64,000 nt of DNA from Phycisphaerae bacterium (GCA_029260075.1 JAJDDY010000067.1:174829-238828); one strand, 5' to 3'. Shown: positions 26,314 through 35,278, numbered from the stretch's first letter. A program made the numbers and translations. Notes: generated from the letters alone by a model not told the origin.

Positions 26314-26760
26314 CTTCGGGGGAAGGGACGCAGAAATTGTCACACGTGTGTTTCATGGACTACGGCGCGGATCAGAATCTTGCACTCTTTGCCTTTGTCC
26401 GACGCTTTGGCTTGTACAAAAATGTCGCTCGACATAGTTTTTTCTGCCTTTCGTAACATGTCCTGGCGTTCGGTTTTCCATCTCCCGATGTGTCAATTAC
26501 GTGGCATCCAGCATTCTTCCGGTACCCGAGCTTGATGCCGACGGGTGTTGTCCGGAGTGCAGAAACAACTACAAAATCAGCGTTTTCGAGTGACTGCGGG
26601 GCGGTTTCGCGCTAGGCAGCCGTTCATGGCGACCGAGTCGACCAGGACACGGGTACCCACCGCCGCCGGCGTCACCGGCGCTTCGATTTGACGATCGCCC
26701 GGTCTGGGGGCCGCGCTGCGCTGGCCACAGGGGCCATGGATATCTCGGGCGCTCGATTTT

Positions 26761-26793
26761 TTGCAAACCAGACCGAACCTCGTAGCGTATAAT
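26761..26793 (+). promoter_or_regulatory. Promoter-like site upstream of tig
   Basis: A perfect TATAAT at 26788-26793. The nearest -35-like TTGCAA (26761-26766) is 21 bp away, longer than optimal. If real, it would give a leader of about 660 bases on the tig transcript or start a separate small RNA. Confidence 0.3.
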
Positions 26794-27040
26794 AGGTGGA
26801 CGTCAACGGCGTGCAGCCCTTCGACCTTTCCCCTCCTCCGACCCGAACCTCGAGGGGCGCCGCTGGCGTCTTTCTTTCCAATTCGTCCGAATGTTCCGGC
26901 ATCAGTCGCAGCCTCGTCAACACCAAACCCGGATCACGACTTGCGCCTTCACGCAGCCCTCGACCGGACGCCGCATGCCCTCGCATAGATCGGTCAGCCC
27001 GAGGCCTGAGGGTTGTGCAGGTAAGACTCCGGAACCAACA

Positions 27041-27192
27041 AGTGCTCCGTCACACATCGAATGACGGGTGTACCGAGCCGCGACTGTAAGGGAGCGGACG
27101 TCTGAAACCCGCTCGTGACGGCTCGAAATCACTCCCTCACGGTCGCGGCTCGGATCGGAGGAATCGGTTACCTGAGCCGTGGCACAGCCCTG
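27041..27192. repeat. R1 inverted-repeat element, copy 3
   Basis: Left end AGTGCTCCGTCACACATCGA, inner arms GAGCCGCGACTGTAAGGGAG and CTCCCTCACGGTCGCGGCTC, right end CTGAGCCGTGGCACAGCCCT (diverged). Confidence 0.72.
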
Positions 27193-27462
27193 GCAAGCGA
27201 AGCAGGCGTCGTGAGGTGGCCGGCGGAGACACGGGCATCGGCTGACTGCGACGTTCTGAAGGCGGATCGCATTGCAGGTAACGGGTGTGTAGGTTACTGT
27301 ACGTTCCGGTTTGGGCAGATGGTGTTCCGGGTAAGATTGGGCGACGGATGCCCGATATGGATACCCCGGGATGGCCCTGGTCCGGCGTTGGTTCCTCATG
27401 GAGATGGGCTAGTGCGGGTCAGCGCGCCAGGCGCGGCGAACCGGAGCGAAGGAGCAGCCACT

Positions 27463-29058
27463 ATGGCAGACAAAGATTTGGCGGTCGAAGAGCAGGAAAC
27501 AGTCGAGGGTGAGGCGCCTGAGCTGACCGAAGAAGAGCAGGCGATGGCCGACCTGAAAGAGGCCATCACGGTCGAGAAGGAAGAGGTCGGATCCCTTCGC
27601 CTGAAACTCACGGTGACCATCCCCGAAGCATCGCTTGAAGAGCGGCGGTCTGAACAGTTCACGGAGTTGAAACGCGACGCGCTTGTGCCCGGCTTTCGCA
27701 AGGGGCATGCGCCCATGGAGCTTATCGAAAAGCGCTTCGGTTCCGACGTCGGTGAGCAGCTCAAGAGCAAGTTGATCAGCAGCGGCTATATGGCCGCCGT
27801 CGAAAAGGAAGAGCTCAAGCCCCTGGGCGATCCGTTGTTCTGGGTGACGGTTCAAGAGGAGCGCGTTGGTGACGACGACAAACCGCGAACGGTTGAAACG
27901 GAGAAACTCGTTCCGATCGATACGGCGCTTGAGACCCTAAACATACCAACTTCCGGACCGCTGACGTTTTCCTGTGAGGTGGAACTCAAGCCCGAGTTCG
28001 AACTGCCCAGCCTCGAAAAAATTCCCGTCGAGCAACCGAAGGTCACCATCAGCGACGACGATGTCGACACCGAAGCCAATCGTATGATGGCTATTCGCGG
28101 CACGTTTCAGCCAGTCGAAAAAGGCGGCGTGAAGATCGACGACATGCTCTACGCGGATATGAAGATGTCCGTCGGCGATGAGGTGATCGCCTCCGAAGAA
28201 AATACCGACATCGCCGCTCGCGATCTGCGCCTCAAGGGTGTACCGCTCATGGGGCTTGGCGATGCGTTGAAGGGCAAGAAGATCGACGACGACGTGACGT
28301 TCGAAGCCGAAGTCCCGGACGATCACGAAAACATCGACATACGCGGCAAGACTGCGAAATTCGACTTCTCGATCCGCGAAATCAAGCGTCTCCATGTCCC
28401 GCCAGTCGACAGCGACTTCCTCTCCGGGTTTGGTGTAGAGAGCGAAGAACAGTGGCGAACCATGATCCGCACCGCGTTGGAAGGCCGGTTGGAAGCGGTC
28501 ATTCGCGAAGGCATGCAGGGGCAGATCAGCCAATATCTCATCGACAACACCGAGTTGGAGATTCCGTCCGGCTTGTCGCAGCGCCAGCGGGATCGGGCTG
28601 TGTCTCGCCAGATGATCGAGATGTATCAAGCCGGCATCCCCGAAGCCGAAATCGAAAAGCAAGTCGACGAACTGCGGGCCACCGCTCAGCAGCGCGCCGA
28701 GCAGGAACTCAAGTTGTTTTTCGTGCTGGAAAAAATCTCCGAAGACAGAAGCGTCGAAGTCAGCGAAGAGCAAATGAACGGCGCGATTGCGGCGATCGCT
28801 CAGCGAACGCAAAAGCGATTCGATCGGGTTCGCGACGAATTGAGCAAGGGCGAGGGCTTGGCTGTGCTCTATCACAAGCTTCGCGATCAGCAGACCTTGG
28901 ACTTGCTGCTTGATGACGCCGAAATCACAGAGGGCAAGGGTCCGAAAACGAAGGCCAAGCCCAAGACCGTTGAAAAGAAGAAGACGACGGCGGCGAAGAA
29001 ATCAACACCGAAGAAGACCAGTAGCAAGAAAACCGCGAAGAAAAAGACCGGGAAGTAG
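27463..29058 (+). CDS. tig: Trigger factor with lysine-rich C-terminal tail
   Basis: Ribosome-associated chaperone and peptidyl-prolyl isomerase. At 531 residues it is longer than the usual 430-450. After an acidic N-terminal extension of about 40 residues, the ribosome-binding domain carries the signature VPGFRKGHAPMELIEKRFG. A PPIase-like central domain (about residues 215-315) and helical C-terminal arms follow. The last 41 residues hold about 18 lysines in AKK, PKK and SKK blocks, like histone H1 tails. ATG 27463 is preceded by GAAGGAGC; the reading frame upstream to 27115 is repeat sequence. It leads a tig-clpP-clpP cluster, the common bacterial order, but no clpX follows in the window. 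Confidence 0.92.
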   Translation: MADKDLAVEEQETVEGEAPELTEEEQAMADLKEAITVEKEEVGSLRLKLTVTIPEASLEERRSEQFTELKRDALVPGFRKGHAPMELIEKRFGSDVGEQLKSKLISSGYMAAVEKEELKPLGDPLFWVTVQEERVGDDDKPRTVETEKLVPIDTALETLNIPTSGPLTFSCEVELKPEFELPSLEKIPVEQPKVTISDDDVDTEANRMMAIRGTFQPVEKGGVKIDDMLYADMKMSVGDEVIASEENTDIAARDLRLKGVPLMGLGDALKGKKIDDDVTFEAEVPDDHENIDIRGKTAKFDFSIREIKRLHVPPVDSDFLSGFGVESEEQWRTMIRTALEGRLEAVIREGMQGQISQYLIDNTELEIPSGLSQRQRDRAVSRQMIEMYQAGIPEAEIEKQVDELRATAQQRAEQELKLFFVLEKISEDRSVEVSEEQMNGAIAAIAQRTQKRFDRVRDELSKGEGLAVLYHKLRDQQTLDLLLDDAEITEGKGPKTKAKPKTVEKKKTTAAKKSTPKKTSSKKTAKKKTGK

Positions 29059-29190
29059 ACTTTGCGAAACAACCGGCCTGACGCGGATGAATTGCCGACA
29101 AAACGCACGGAGCGTTAGCACGTTGGCTGTCTCCACATGGCACTGACGGGCGAGCCGATACGCGGCATCGCCGATCCTGAGGAAGCAAAC

Positions 29191-29808
29191 ATGCACGAAT
29201 TTTCCGGACCCATGCGGACAACCAATCAGTATCCGCCGTACCAGCGAACACGCGAGATGTCCCTTACGGACATGTTGCTGGAAAACCGCATCATCTTCCT
29301 GTCCGGCCCGATCGTCGAGCGGACGGCGGGTCTTGTGATTCAGCAACTGCTGTACCTGCAATCCGTCCGCCGAGACCAAGCCGTCAATCTGTACATCAAT
29401 TCGCCGGGCGGACTCGTGGATCAGACGCTGGCCATCTACGACACGATGCAGTTCGTCGGCTCTGAAGTGGCCACCTATTGCATCGGGCAGGCCGCCAGCG
29501 GCGCGGCGATCATTCTAATGGCCGGCGCCAAGGGGCAACGCTACATCCTCCCCAACGCCAAGGTGATGATGCACCAACCGTACGGCGGTGTGACCGGACA
29601 GGCGGAAGATATCAAAATTCAGGCTGAGGAAGTGCTGCGCGACAAGGATCGCCTCAACCAGATCATCTCGAAATGTACCGGCAAGTCCGTCGATTTCGTA
29701 CGCGAAAACACGGAGCGAGATCGGTACTTGTCAGCCGAAGAAGCGCTTGAGTATGGCATTGTTGATGAGCTGCTCGAGGAACCAAAAGAAGAACCGAAGA
29801 AGAAGTAG
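29191..29808 (+). CDS. clpP: ATP-dependent Clp protease proteolytic subunit, paralogue 1
   Basis: A 205-residue serine peptidase subunit. Catalytic triad: Ser in GQAASGAAIIL, His in MMHQPYGG, Asp in TERDRYLSAEEALEYGIVD. The residue after the catalytic Ser is Gly rather than the usual Met. The C-terminus is Lys/Glu-rich. It would form the degradation chamber with a Clp ATPase. ATG 29191 has GAGGAAG six bases upstream, better than the ATG at 29137. Second gene of the tig cluster, 132 bp after tig, followed at 103 bp by a second clpP. Confidence 0.93.
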   Translation: MHEFSGPMRTTNQYPPYQRTREMSLTDMLLENRIIFLSGPIVERTAGLVIQQLLYLQSVRRDQAVNLYINSPGGLVDQTLAIYDTMQFVGSEVATYCIGQAASGAAIILMAGAKGQRYILPNAKVMMHQPYGGVTGQAEDIKIQAEEVLRDKDRLNQIISKCTGKSVDFVRENTERDRYLSAEEALEYGIVDELLEEPKEEPKKK

Positions 29809-29911
29809 GGTCTGACAACCCGAATGGCGTGCACACTACGCTGTCGATCCACCGGGTCGGTTGCGGCGTGGCGCCGCTGACCGGATAAGCATTAGGGAGG
29901 CCGATGACACC

Positions 29912-30523
29912 ATGGGCAGCATCAACCAACTAGTACCGTACGTCATTGAAAACACCGGTCGCGGCGAACGCGCGATGGACATCTTCTCGCGCCTGCTCAA
30001 GGACCGAATCGTGTTCTTGACCGGCGGAATCGACGACGAACACGCCAACCTGATCGTCGCCCAAATGCTCTTCCTGTCGAACGAAGACCCGGAAGCCGAC
30101 GTGAACCTGTACATCAACAGTCCGGGCGGATCGGTGTCTGCCGGTCTGGCGATTTACGACACCATGCAGTATCTCCGCTGCGATGTCGCCACCTACAACG
30201 TCGGCATGGCGGCGAGCATGGGGGCGGTGATCATGTGCGGCGGCGCCAAGGGCAAACGCTTCATGCTGCCGAACTCACGCACGCTTCTGCACCAACCGCT
30301 GATCTCCGGCGTCATGGAGGGCTCGGCCACGGACTTGGCGATCGAAGCCGAGGAAATCATCCGCCTGCGTCATGTGCTCTACGAAATCATCTCGTCGCGA
30401 AGTGGTAAGCCGATCGAACAGATCGAACAGGATTGCGATCGCAACAAGTGGCTTAGCTCTAGCGAGAGTATCGATTACGGGCTTGGCGATACGATTCTTG
30501 AGCGAATGCCCGCGAGTAGCTGA
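29912..30523 (+). CDS. clpP: ATP-dependent Clp protease proteolytic subunit, paralogue 2
   Basis: A 203-residue ClpP with intact triad: Ser in GMAASMGAVIM, His in LLHQPLISG, Asp in CDRNKWLSSSESIDYGLGD. It differs from its neighbour along its whole length, so it is not a recent duplicate; the pair resembles heteromeric ClpP1P2 systems (as in mycobacteria), an inference from arrangement. Start ATG 29912 lies 11 bases after an AGGGAGG site; the ATG at 29904 is out of frame and the in-frame start at 29861 has no site. Last gene of the cluster. Confidence 0.93.
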   Translation: MGSINQLVPYVIENTGRGERAMDIFSRLLKDRIVFLTGGIDDEHANLIVAQMLFLSNEDPEADVNLYINSPGGSVSAGLAIYDTMQYLRCDVATYNVGMAASMGAVIMCGGAKGKRFMLPNSRTLLHQPLISGVMEGSATDLAIEAEEIIRLRHVLYEIISSRSGKPIEQIEQDCDRNKWLSSSESIDYGLGDTILERMPASS

Positions 30524-30535
30524 TCGCGCGTACGC

Positions 30536-30755
30536 CAAGTGCTCTGCATGCGGTCCCTTGACGGGTCGCGACAGCCCCTGCAATTCACTGTGCGCGACTG
30601 GATCGGACGCCGGATTCGGCTCCCCCTAGGTTTACCGAGCCGCGCCCGTAAGGAAGCGGACGCCTGAAATCCGGTCGCGACAGCATGACATCGCTCCGTC
30701 ACGGTCGCAGCTGGGATCGGACCAACCCGTCGCGCTAGTCGTGACCAAGCTCTAG
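30536..30755. repeat. R1 element, copy 4, with an interrupted left part
   Basis: The left end AAGTGCTCTGCATGCGGTCC is separated by about 80 bp of unrelated sequence from the core (GAGCCGCGCCCGTAAGGAAG, CTCCGTCACGGTCGCAGCTG). The right end is CGCGCTAGTCGTGACCAAGC then TCTAG. It begins 13 bp after the clpP stop and may act as the operon 3-prime end. Confidence 0.6.
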
Positions 30756-31249
30756 CCAAACGCAATCCGCAAGGCGACGAGCACGCTTGAGCCTACCACA
30801 GCTCCGATGGCGCATCCGCGCACGAATCCCCGTACGGTGAACTGCCCGTTACGCGCCATGGCCGGTCGTTGGTTTAGGAATATCTGGTCGACGCACACCA
30901 CGGCGTTCGTTGCCGTCGGCGCGTCCTTGCATCGCGCTATAGGTAGGTCACCGTTGTGATCATCCGCGGCCATACTCGGATCGCCATCGGTTCGTTCGAT
31001 CGAACAATCCGACGGTTCACCTGGCCATGATTCCGGCTCGAACTCGATCGGCGCGACCGTGCTCTTGGCCACGGTGGGCAAGAACTCGCTTCGACGCCGA
31101 ATGGGGATGGGCTGGGCGCCGGACGAGTCCATCTCTTCCGGTTCGAAGAATTCCTCGATTAGGCTCTGGGCATGAAGCCGGGCAGCCCGACTCCGGTTGT
31201 GCGATAGACGATGCTTTCCCGACAAACCACGATTCTTGACTGCTTGCAT
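30752..31249 (-). CDS. Protein with C-terminal membrane anchor, unknown function
   Basis: A 165-residue protein: a basic N-terminus (residues 1-35, many Arg/Lys/His), an acidic and probably disordered middle (LIEEFFEPEEMD and after), and a C-terminal hydrophobic segment (about residues 143-162, GAVVGSSVLVALRIAF), so tail-anchored with most of the chain in the cytoplasm. No family recognised. ATG 31249 has GGAG eight bases upstream; an in-frame GTG at 31294 has none. Its last codons overlap the end of the R1 element. Confidence 0.55.
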   Translation of the reverse strand: MQAVKNRGLSGKHRLSHNRSRAARLHAQSLIEEFFEPEEMDSSGAQPIPIRRRSEFLPTVAKSTVAPIEFEPESWPGEPSDCSIERTDGDPSMAADDHNGDLPIARCKDAPTATNAVVCVDQIFLNQRPAMARNGQFTVRGFVRGCAIGAVVGSSVLVALRIAFG

Positions 31250-31534
31250 GATCCAGACTCCGAACTCGGCGAACACAACACGCGTCGGCGTCACCCGCTT
31301 GAGTGCCTAGCACGTCAAGTCGGACAACAACCGGTCCGCCGGGCCGCAGAGGCACCAAGCGGAGGGGCGCGACGCTATACTTTTAATCTATCGTCCGGTC
31401 GTCCAAGAGCCGTCCAACGAGAATTACGCCTGGTGTTCTCATCTTCCCCACTTTGCCAGCACTGCGAAATTTGGCGAATAATAGTCCGAGGTTTCGCGAC
31501 GTCTGGCTGCGCGCAAATCTCGCGAGTATGCTAG

Positions 31535-31650
31535 GCTTTGTTACGACTCAACTGACGGGGTCGTCCGATCCGATCCGATCCGCGACCGTGAGGGAGCGAT
31601 TTCGAGCATTTGCGGTCGGAATTGAAACGTCCGCTTGCTAACCGGTGCGA
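31535..31650. repeat. R1 fragment, copy 5
   Basis: GTTACGACTCAACTGACGGG, then CCGCGACCGTGAGGGAGCGA, then GTCCGCTTGCTAACC. Only the left arm is well preserved. Confidence 0.5.
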
Positions 31651-31710
31651 CTCGGCCGGTCCATCGTTCGATGTTTGACAGAAGTGCTCCGTAAGCGTTG
31701 CATACGGCGC

Positions 31711-31755
31711 CGATTCGACTCCCCCACGGCTAAAGCCATGGGCCACCCGGCCATT
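31711..31755. repeat. R4 half element, copy 2
   Basis: GATTCGACTCCCCCACGGCT followed by AAAGCCATGGGCCACCCGGCC; identical over its length to the right arm of the copy at 43207-43319. Confidence 0.65.
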
Positions 31756-31907
31756 CGGCTTACCGCTCGCTCGGTCGATGCCGAGAAAAAGGATTCACGG
31801 CACAGCTGGCTCGCTGGCACAACCGCTGCGCTGAACAAGCGGATTGCCGTTGCGCTGAACAAGTGGTTTACCTTTACGTTGTGGTGGGCTCGTGTGAGGG
31901 TTTGGTT

Positions 31908-32645
31908 ATGGCGAAACCGGTGGTGCGGATTGCGATGTGGTCGGGTCCGCGGAACATTTCGACGGCGATGATGCGCTCGTGGGGCAACCGCCCGGACACG
32001 ATCGTCTGCGACGAGCCTCTGTACGCACATTACCTCTTGCATTCGCAACGGCCCCATCCCGGGGCATCGGAGGTCATGGCCCGGCATGAGACGGACTGGC
32101 GCAAGGTGGTGTCGTGGATGACCGGACCGGTTCCCGAGGGGAAGACGATCTTCTATCAAAAACACATGGCCCATCACTTGCTTCCGCATATCGAGACCGA
32201 TTGGCTTGACGGATTGAACCATTGCTTCCTGATTCGCGATCCGCGTGAGATGCTGACGTCGTTGATGAAACAAATCCCGGACCCGGTGCTGATTGATACC
32301 GGTTTGCCGCAGCAAGTGGCGCTGTTTGATCGCGTCCGTCAGACCACCGGTCGCATTCCCCCGGTGCTCGACACGCGCGACGTGCTCAATGACCCCGCGC
32401 GATTGCTCACGCTACTTGTCGAACCGATCGGCGTTGCGTTCGACGAACGCATGCTTAGCTGGCCAGAGGGTCGGCGCGACACGGACGGTGTTTGGGCGAA
32501 GCATTGGTATGCTTCGGTGGAGCGATCGACCGGGTTTCAACCCTATCAACCGAAACCGGACCGTCTACCCGATCGCTTGGCCGGTTTGCATGCAGAGTGC
32601 ATGCCCTACTATGACCGGCTGTATGCCCATCGACTCCAAGCGTAA
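31908..32645 (+). CDS. Sulfotransferase-like P-loop protein
   Basis: A 245-residue cytoplasmic protein. The N-terminal motif IAMWSGPRNISTAMMRSW (residues about 8-25) is a P-loop-like 5-prime-phosphosulfate-binding element of the sulfotransferase superfamily, and FLIRDPREMLTSL matches the 3-prime-phosphate-binding region (RDPxxxxxS). It lies 17 bp before a class IV aminotransferase gene in the same direction. ATG 31908 has GAGGG eight bases upstream. The substrate is unknown; a true PAPS-dependent transfer is plausible but not proven. Confidence 0.75.
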   Translation: MAKPVVRIAMWSGPRNISTAMMRSWGNRPDTIVCDEPLYAHYLLHSQRPHPGASEVMARHETDWRKVVSWMTGPVPEGKTIFYQKHMAHHLLPHIETDWLDGLNHCFLIRDPREMLTSLMKQIPDPVLIDTGLPQQVALFDRVRQTTGRIPPVLDTRDVLNDPARLLTLLVEPIGVAFDERMLSWPEGRRDTDGVWAKHWYASVERSTGFQPYQPKPDRLPDRLAGLHAECMPYYDRLYAHRLQA

Positions 32646-32662
32646 CCAGAGAGTGCCTCACG

Positions 32663-33562
32663 ATGCTACAAACATTCGACGAGAGAAACCGCGACCTGAT
32701 CGTGAACATCAACGGCGAGCTTGTACACCGCGATCAAGCGGCGGTCAGTCCGTTCGACTCGGTGGTCCAAGGCGGGGACGCGGTGTGGGAAGGTCTGCGG
32801 CTTTACGATGGGCGCATCTTCAAACTGCTCGAACACTTGAGCAGGCTTCGCGGCTCGGCGATGGCGTTGGCGTTTGACGTCATTCCGTCGGACGACGCGA
32901 TCATAGCTGAGATCAAACGAACGCTCGAAGCCAACCAGATGACCGACGGGGTTCACATTCGCTTGACCCTTACGCGCGGGGTCAAAATTACGTCGGGGAT
33001 GGATCCGCGACTCAATCAATCCGGACCGACGCTGATCGTGTTGGCTGAGCATAAGCCGCCGGTCTATGGGCGCGACGGCGTATCGCTGATCACAAGCAGC
33101 GTGCGCCGGTTTCCACCCGACTGCCTTGACCCGAAGATTCACCACGCCAATCTCATTCCATCGATCCTGGCAAAGATCGAAGCCAACGTCGCGGGTGTGG
33201 ACGACGCGCTGATGCTCGACACGCGTGGGTTTGTGGCGGAGACCAACGCGACGCATGTATTTGTCGTTCAGGGCGGCGATGTGTCGACAAGTCGAACGGT
33301 GGCCTGCCCGGAAGGAATCACTCGGGCGACGGTCCTAAAGTTGTGCCACGATCATGGCATCCCCTGCGCCGAGCGCGACGTATCGCTTAGCGAAGTCTAC
33401 CAAGCGGACGAGGTGTTCTGCACGGGTACAATGGGGGAGTTGGTGGCGGTGGCGACGGTCGACGGGCGATCCATCGGCGATGCGCAACCGGGCTCCATCA
33501 CACAACGGTTATCCGAATTGTTTGGCGCGCTGACGAAATCGGAAGGGTACGAGGTGTGTTAA
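32663..33562 (+). CDS. Branched-chain-amino-acid-aminotransferase-like class IV PLP enzyme
   Basis: A 299-residue cytoplasmic fold-type IV transaminase. N-terminal FDSVVQGGDAVWEGLRLYDG, the PLP-lysine region CLDPKIHHANLIPSILAKIE (Lys in DPKIHH) and the cofactor phosphate site FCTGTMGELVAV all fit the IlvE/BCAT group. It would transfer an amino group between a branched or other hydrophobic amino acid and 2-oxoglutarate, but pairing with a sulfotransferase-like gene suggests a dedicated substrate. No other ilv gene is near, so I do not assign ilvE. Confidence 0.83.
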   Translation: MLQTFDERNRDLIVNINGELVHRDQAAVSPFDSVVQGGDAVWEGLRLYDGRIFKLLEHLSRLRGSAMALAFDVIPSDDAIIAEIKRTLEANQMTDGVHIRLTLTRGVKITSGMDPRLNQSGPTLIVLAEHKPPVYGRDGVSLITSSVRRFPPDCLDPKIHHANLIPSILAKIEANVAGVDDALMLDTRGFVAETNATHVFVVQGGDVSTSRTVACPEGITRATVLKLCHDHGIPCAERDVSLSEVYQADEVFCTGTMGELVAVATVDGRSIGDAQPGSITQRLSELFGALTKSEGYEVC

Positions 33563-33577
33563 GGATCTATCGAAGAA

Positions 33578-33665
33578 AGTTCTTCTTGAGCGGCACGCGT
33601 AAGGACGCGGTGCATGCGCGACGGACAATCGCTTCCTCACGGTCGCTGCTCAGTTCGCAACGGTC
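33578..33665. repeat. R2 repeat, degenerate copy
   Basis: GAGCGGCACGCGTAAGGACG and GCTTCCTCACGGTCGCTGCT arms, 15 bp after the aminotransferase stop. Confidence 0.5.
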
Positions 33666-33835
33666 CTTCCCCTACATGCACTAATTGCTTAGCTTGGCAA
33701 TGCGCTGCACGGGTATCTTGCCGACTGCAAAGCGGCACGACCGATGTATCACGCGTGGGTGAACCGCTCCGCAGTTGTTGTTGCGATCGTTCCAGACCAT
33801 CATGCATCCGGATTGGTCATGAGTGAATTTGTTTG

Positions 33836-34834
33836 GTGATAACCGCCCACGACATTGCAGCCACATCGCCACGAAGCGGACGGTTCGACCCCGTCACGCG
33901 ACGGATCGTCTATATGTTGGCCATGATCGCGATTGTTCCAACAGTTGCGTTCTATGCTGCGTACCTCTGCGATGAAATGAACTGGAAGGTCTCAGGTTTC
34001 GATGCGTTACGTTCGACCCACGCAATATTCGCTTTCGTGTGGGTTGTCTCAACGATGGCCATATGGCGAACACTCGTTCTGTGGACCTTGGGACGAAAGT
34101 GGCTGACAGCATTGATCACCATTGTGCCATTCGCCCAAATGATCTTCGCGCGACCGTTGTGGAACGCGAGCGGGTGCATGGACCAAGACTACCTTCGCCA
34201 CGGGCAACATGAAATTGGGATCGGCCTTTGGGTTTGGCTGAGTATTTGGGTTTGGTGGGGCTGGGAGAAATGGAACATGAATAATCAAGTCGAACCGTCC
34301 GCGCGACCGCCAAGCGTATCCCCGACGGCCAAGCGCTTGGTGGCTTCTATCGGGAGTTTTCCTGCCATCGTCGGGGCCTTCTTTGTCACGGCGGTTTTTC
34401 TGGATGATGTGGTGGGGCTTCCCGATCGGCCGGCCAGCACGTATGCGTGTACCGCCACCCTTGCGATCCTCGTTTGGATCATCATTTGGCGGCGTTCGGT
34501 CGTGTGGTCGCCGCGCGCGGTCGCGTGGACCGGTGTGTCGGTTTTCGTCTTGCTTGCAATTCCGATCACCGTCTTGCACTACTTGTTTCAACTGGGAGGC
34601 GGTCCGCTACAAGCACTGTTTCTTGTCGTTCCCATTATCGGCTGGGGGTTGTGGATGGCCCTGACGGTTTCGTATTGGCCGGCGGTTCCGACGGCGACGT
34701 CCGCGCACGACGACGGCCCGCGATGTCTCAAGTGCGGGTATATGCTGAAGGGTCTGTGCGCCACGCGATGTCCCGAGTGCGGCGACGAGCCGACGCTTGA
34801 TGAGCTTTGGGCGGCGACGGTGGGGGCTGTGTGA
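33836..34834 (+). CDS. Multipass membrane protein with C-terminal zinc ribbon
   Basis: A 332-residue membrane protein with about seven hydrophobic segments (for example YMLAMIAIVPTVAFYAAYL; FVWVVSTMAIWRTLVLW; WTGVSVFVLLAIPITVLHYL). The last 40 residues carry a zinc-ribbon-like CLKCGYMLKGLCATRCPECG. This CxxCGYxLxGL...RCPECG module is very common in planctomycete membrane proteins of unknown role. Neither candidate start (TTG 33833, GTG 33836) has a clear ribosome site, and an internal ATG at 33914 is possible, so the first 26 residues are uncertain. Confidence 0.7.
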   Translation: MITAHDIAATSPRSGRFDPVTRRIVYMLAMIAIVPTVAFYAAYLCDEMNWKVSGFDALRSTHAIFAFVWVVSTMAIWRTLVLWTLGRKWLTALITIVPFAQMIFARPLWNASGCMDQDYLRHGQHEIGIGLWVWLSIWVWWGWEKWNMNNQVEPSARPPSVSPTAKRLVASIGSFPAIVGAFFVTAVFLDDVVGLPDRPASTYACTATLAILVWIIIWRRSVVWSPRAVAWTGVSVFVLLAIPITVLHYLFQLGGGPLQALFLVVPIIGWGLWMALTVSYWPAVPTATSAHDDGPRCLKCGYMLKGLCATRCPECGDEPTLDELWAATVGAV

Positions 34835-35021
34835 TTAGCGCGGATCGGTTGCAACGGCTCGTTAGGAATGCCTAGAAGCGATCAATCTCTAGGCTTCACG
34901 CAGCGGTTCCGTCGATGGTGCCATGGCCGTTCGTGCGAGATTCCTTTCTCGCACGCACATTAACGGGAATCCCTTCCCGCGTGATGTCGGAGTGACGGAA
35001 CGCAGGATGGCGATCCTTCCA

Positions 35022-35145
35022 AAAGCGTGTCAAGAAGCGTCTTTCCGAGCCGCGTCCGTAAGGAAGCGGTCCATGTGCGAGGCGAACAACCGCTCCCTCA
35101 CAGTCGCGGCTCGGTCCGTAGCGGTCCTTCTCGTACGCGCTCTAG
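35022..35145. repeat. R2 long inverted repeat, copy 4
   Basis: Outer arms AAAAGCGTGTCAAGAAGCGT and TCCTTCTCGTACGCGCTCTAG; inner arms GAGCCGCGTCCGTAAGGAAG and CTCCCTCACAGTCGCGGCTC. Confidence 0.75.
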
Positions 35146-35151
35146 GCGTGG

Positions 35152-35176
35152 GGACGAGATAGGAATCTCGTCCCAG
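35152..35176. repeat. R5 hairpin, copy 2
   Basis: GGGGACGAGAT-AGGA-ATCTCGTCCC: the same 10-11 bp stem as at 23002 with a different 4-base loop. Confidence 0.6.
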
Positions 35177-35220
35177 CATTACTGTGGGCGGCGACGGTTG
35201 GGGCTGTGTGAAGAGGGGAA

Positions 35221-35262
35221 AGCGCCAACGGATCACCGGCTGGAAGCCGGTGCCACACAAGA
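35221..35262 (-). repeat. R3 fragment
   Basis: GATCACCGGCTGGAAGCCGG then TGCCACACAAGAG: only the hairpin portion of R3 in inverted orientation. Confidence 0.55.
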
Positions 35263-35278
35263 GCGTCTGCGGTTGTTC

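Larger units (their letters stand above)
26160..27462. other. 1.3 kb gap before the trigger factor operon with two repeats and a promoter-like box
   Basis: R2 lies at 26220-26313 and R1 at 27041-27192. The roughly 700 bp between them (26314-27040) contain no gene I can support. A T6 run at 26755-26760 and TATAAT at 26788-26793 suggest that transcription may end and restart here. I looked for RNase P, tmRNA, SRP and 6S RNA signatures and recognised none. The trigger factor frame is open upstream to 27115 but only through repeat. Confidence 0.45.
31250..31907. other. Gap between divergent genes with R1 and R4 fragments
   Basis: No gene supported. A partial R1 arm lies at 31535-31650 and half of an R4 hairpin at 31711-31755. 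The sulfotransferase start at 31908 is chosen inside a longer open frame. Confidence 0.45.

Noticed and set aside
26750..27040. Search for RNase P RNA, tmRNA, SRP RNA or 6S RNA in the long gap
   Set aside because: None of the conserved signature blocks was found on either strand.
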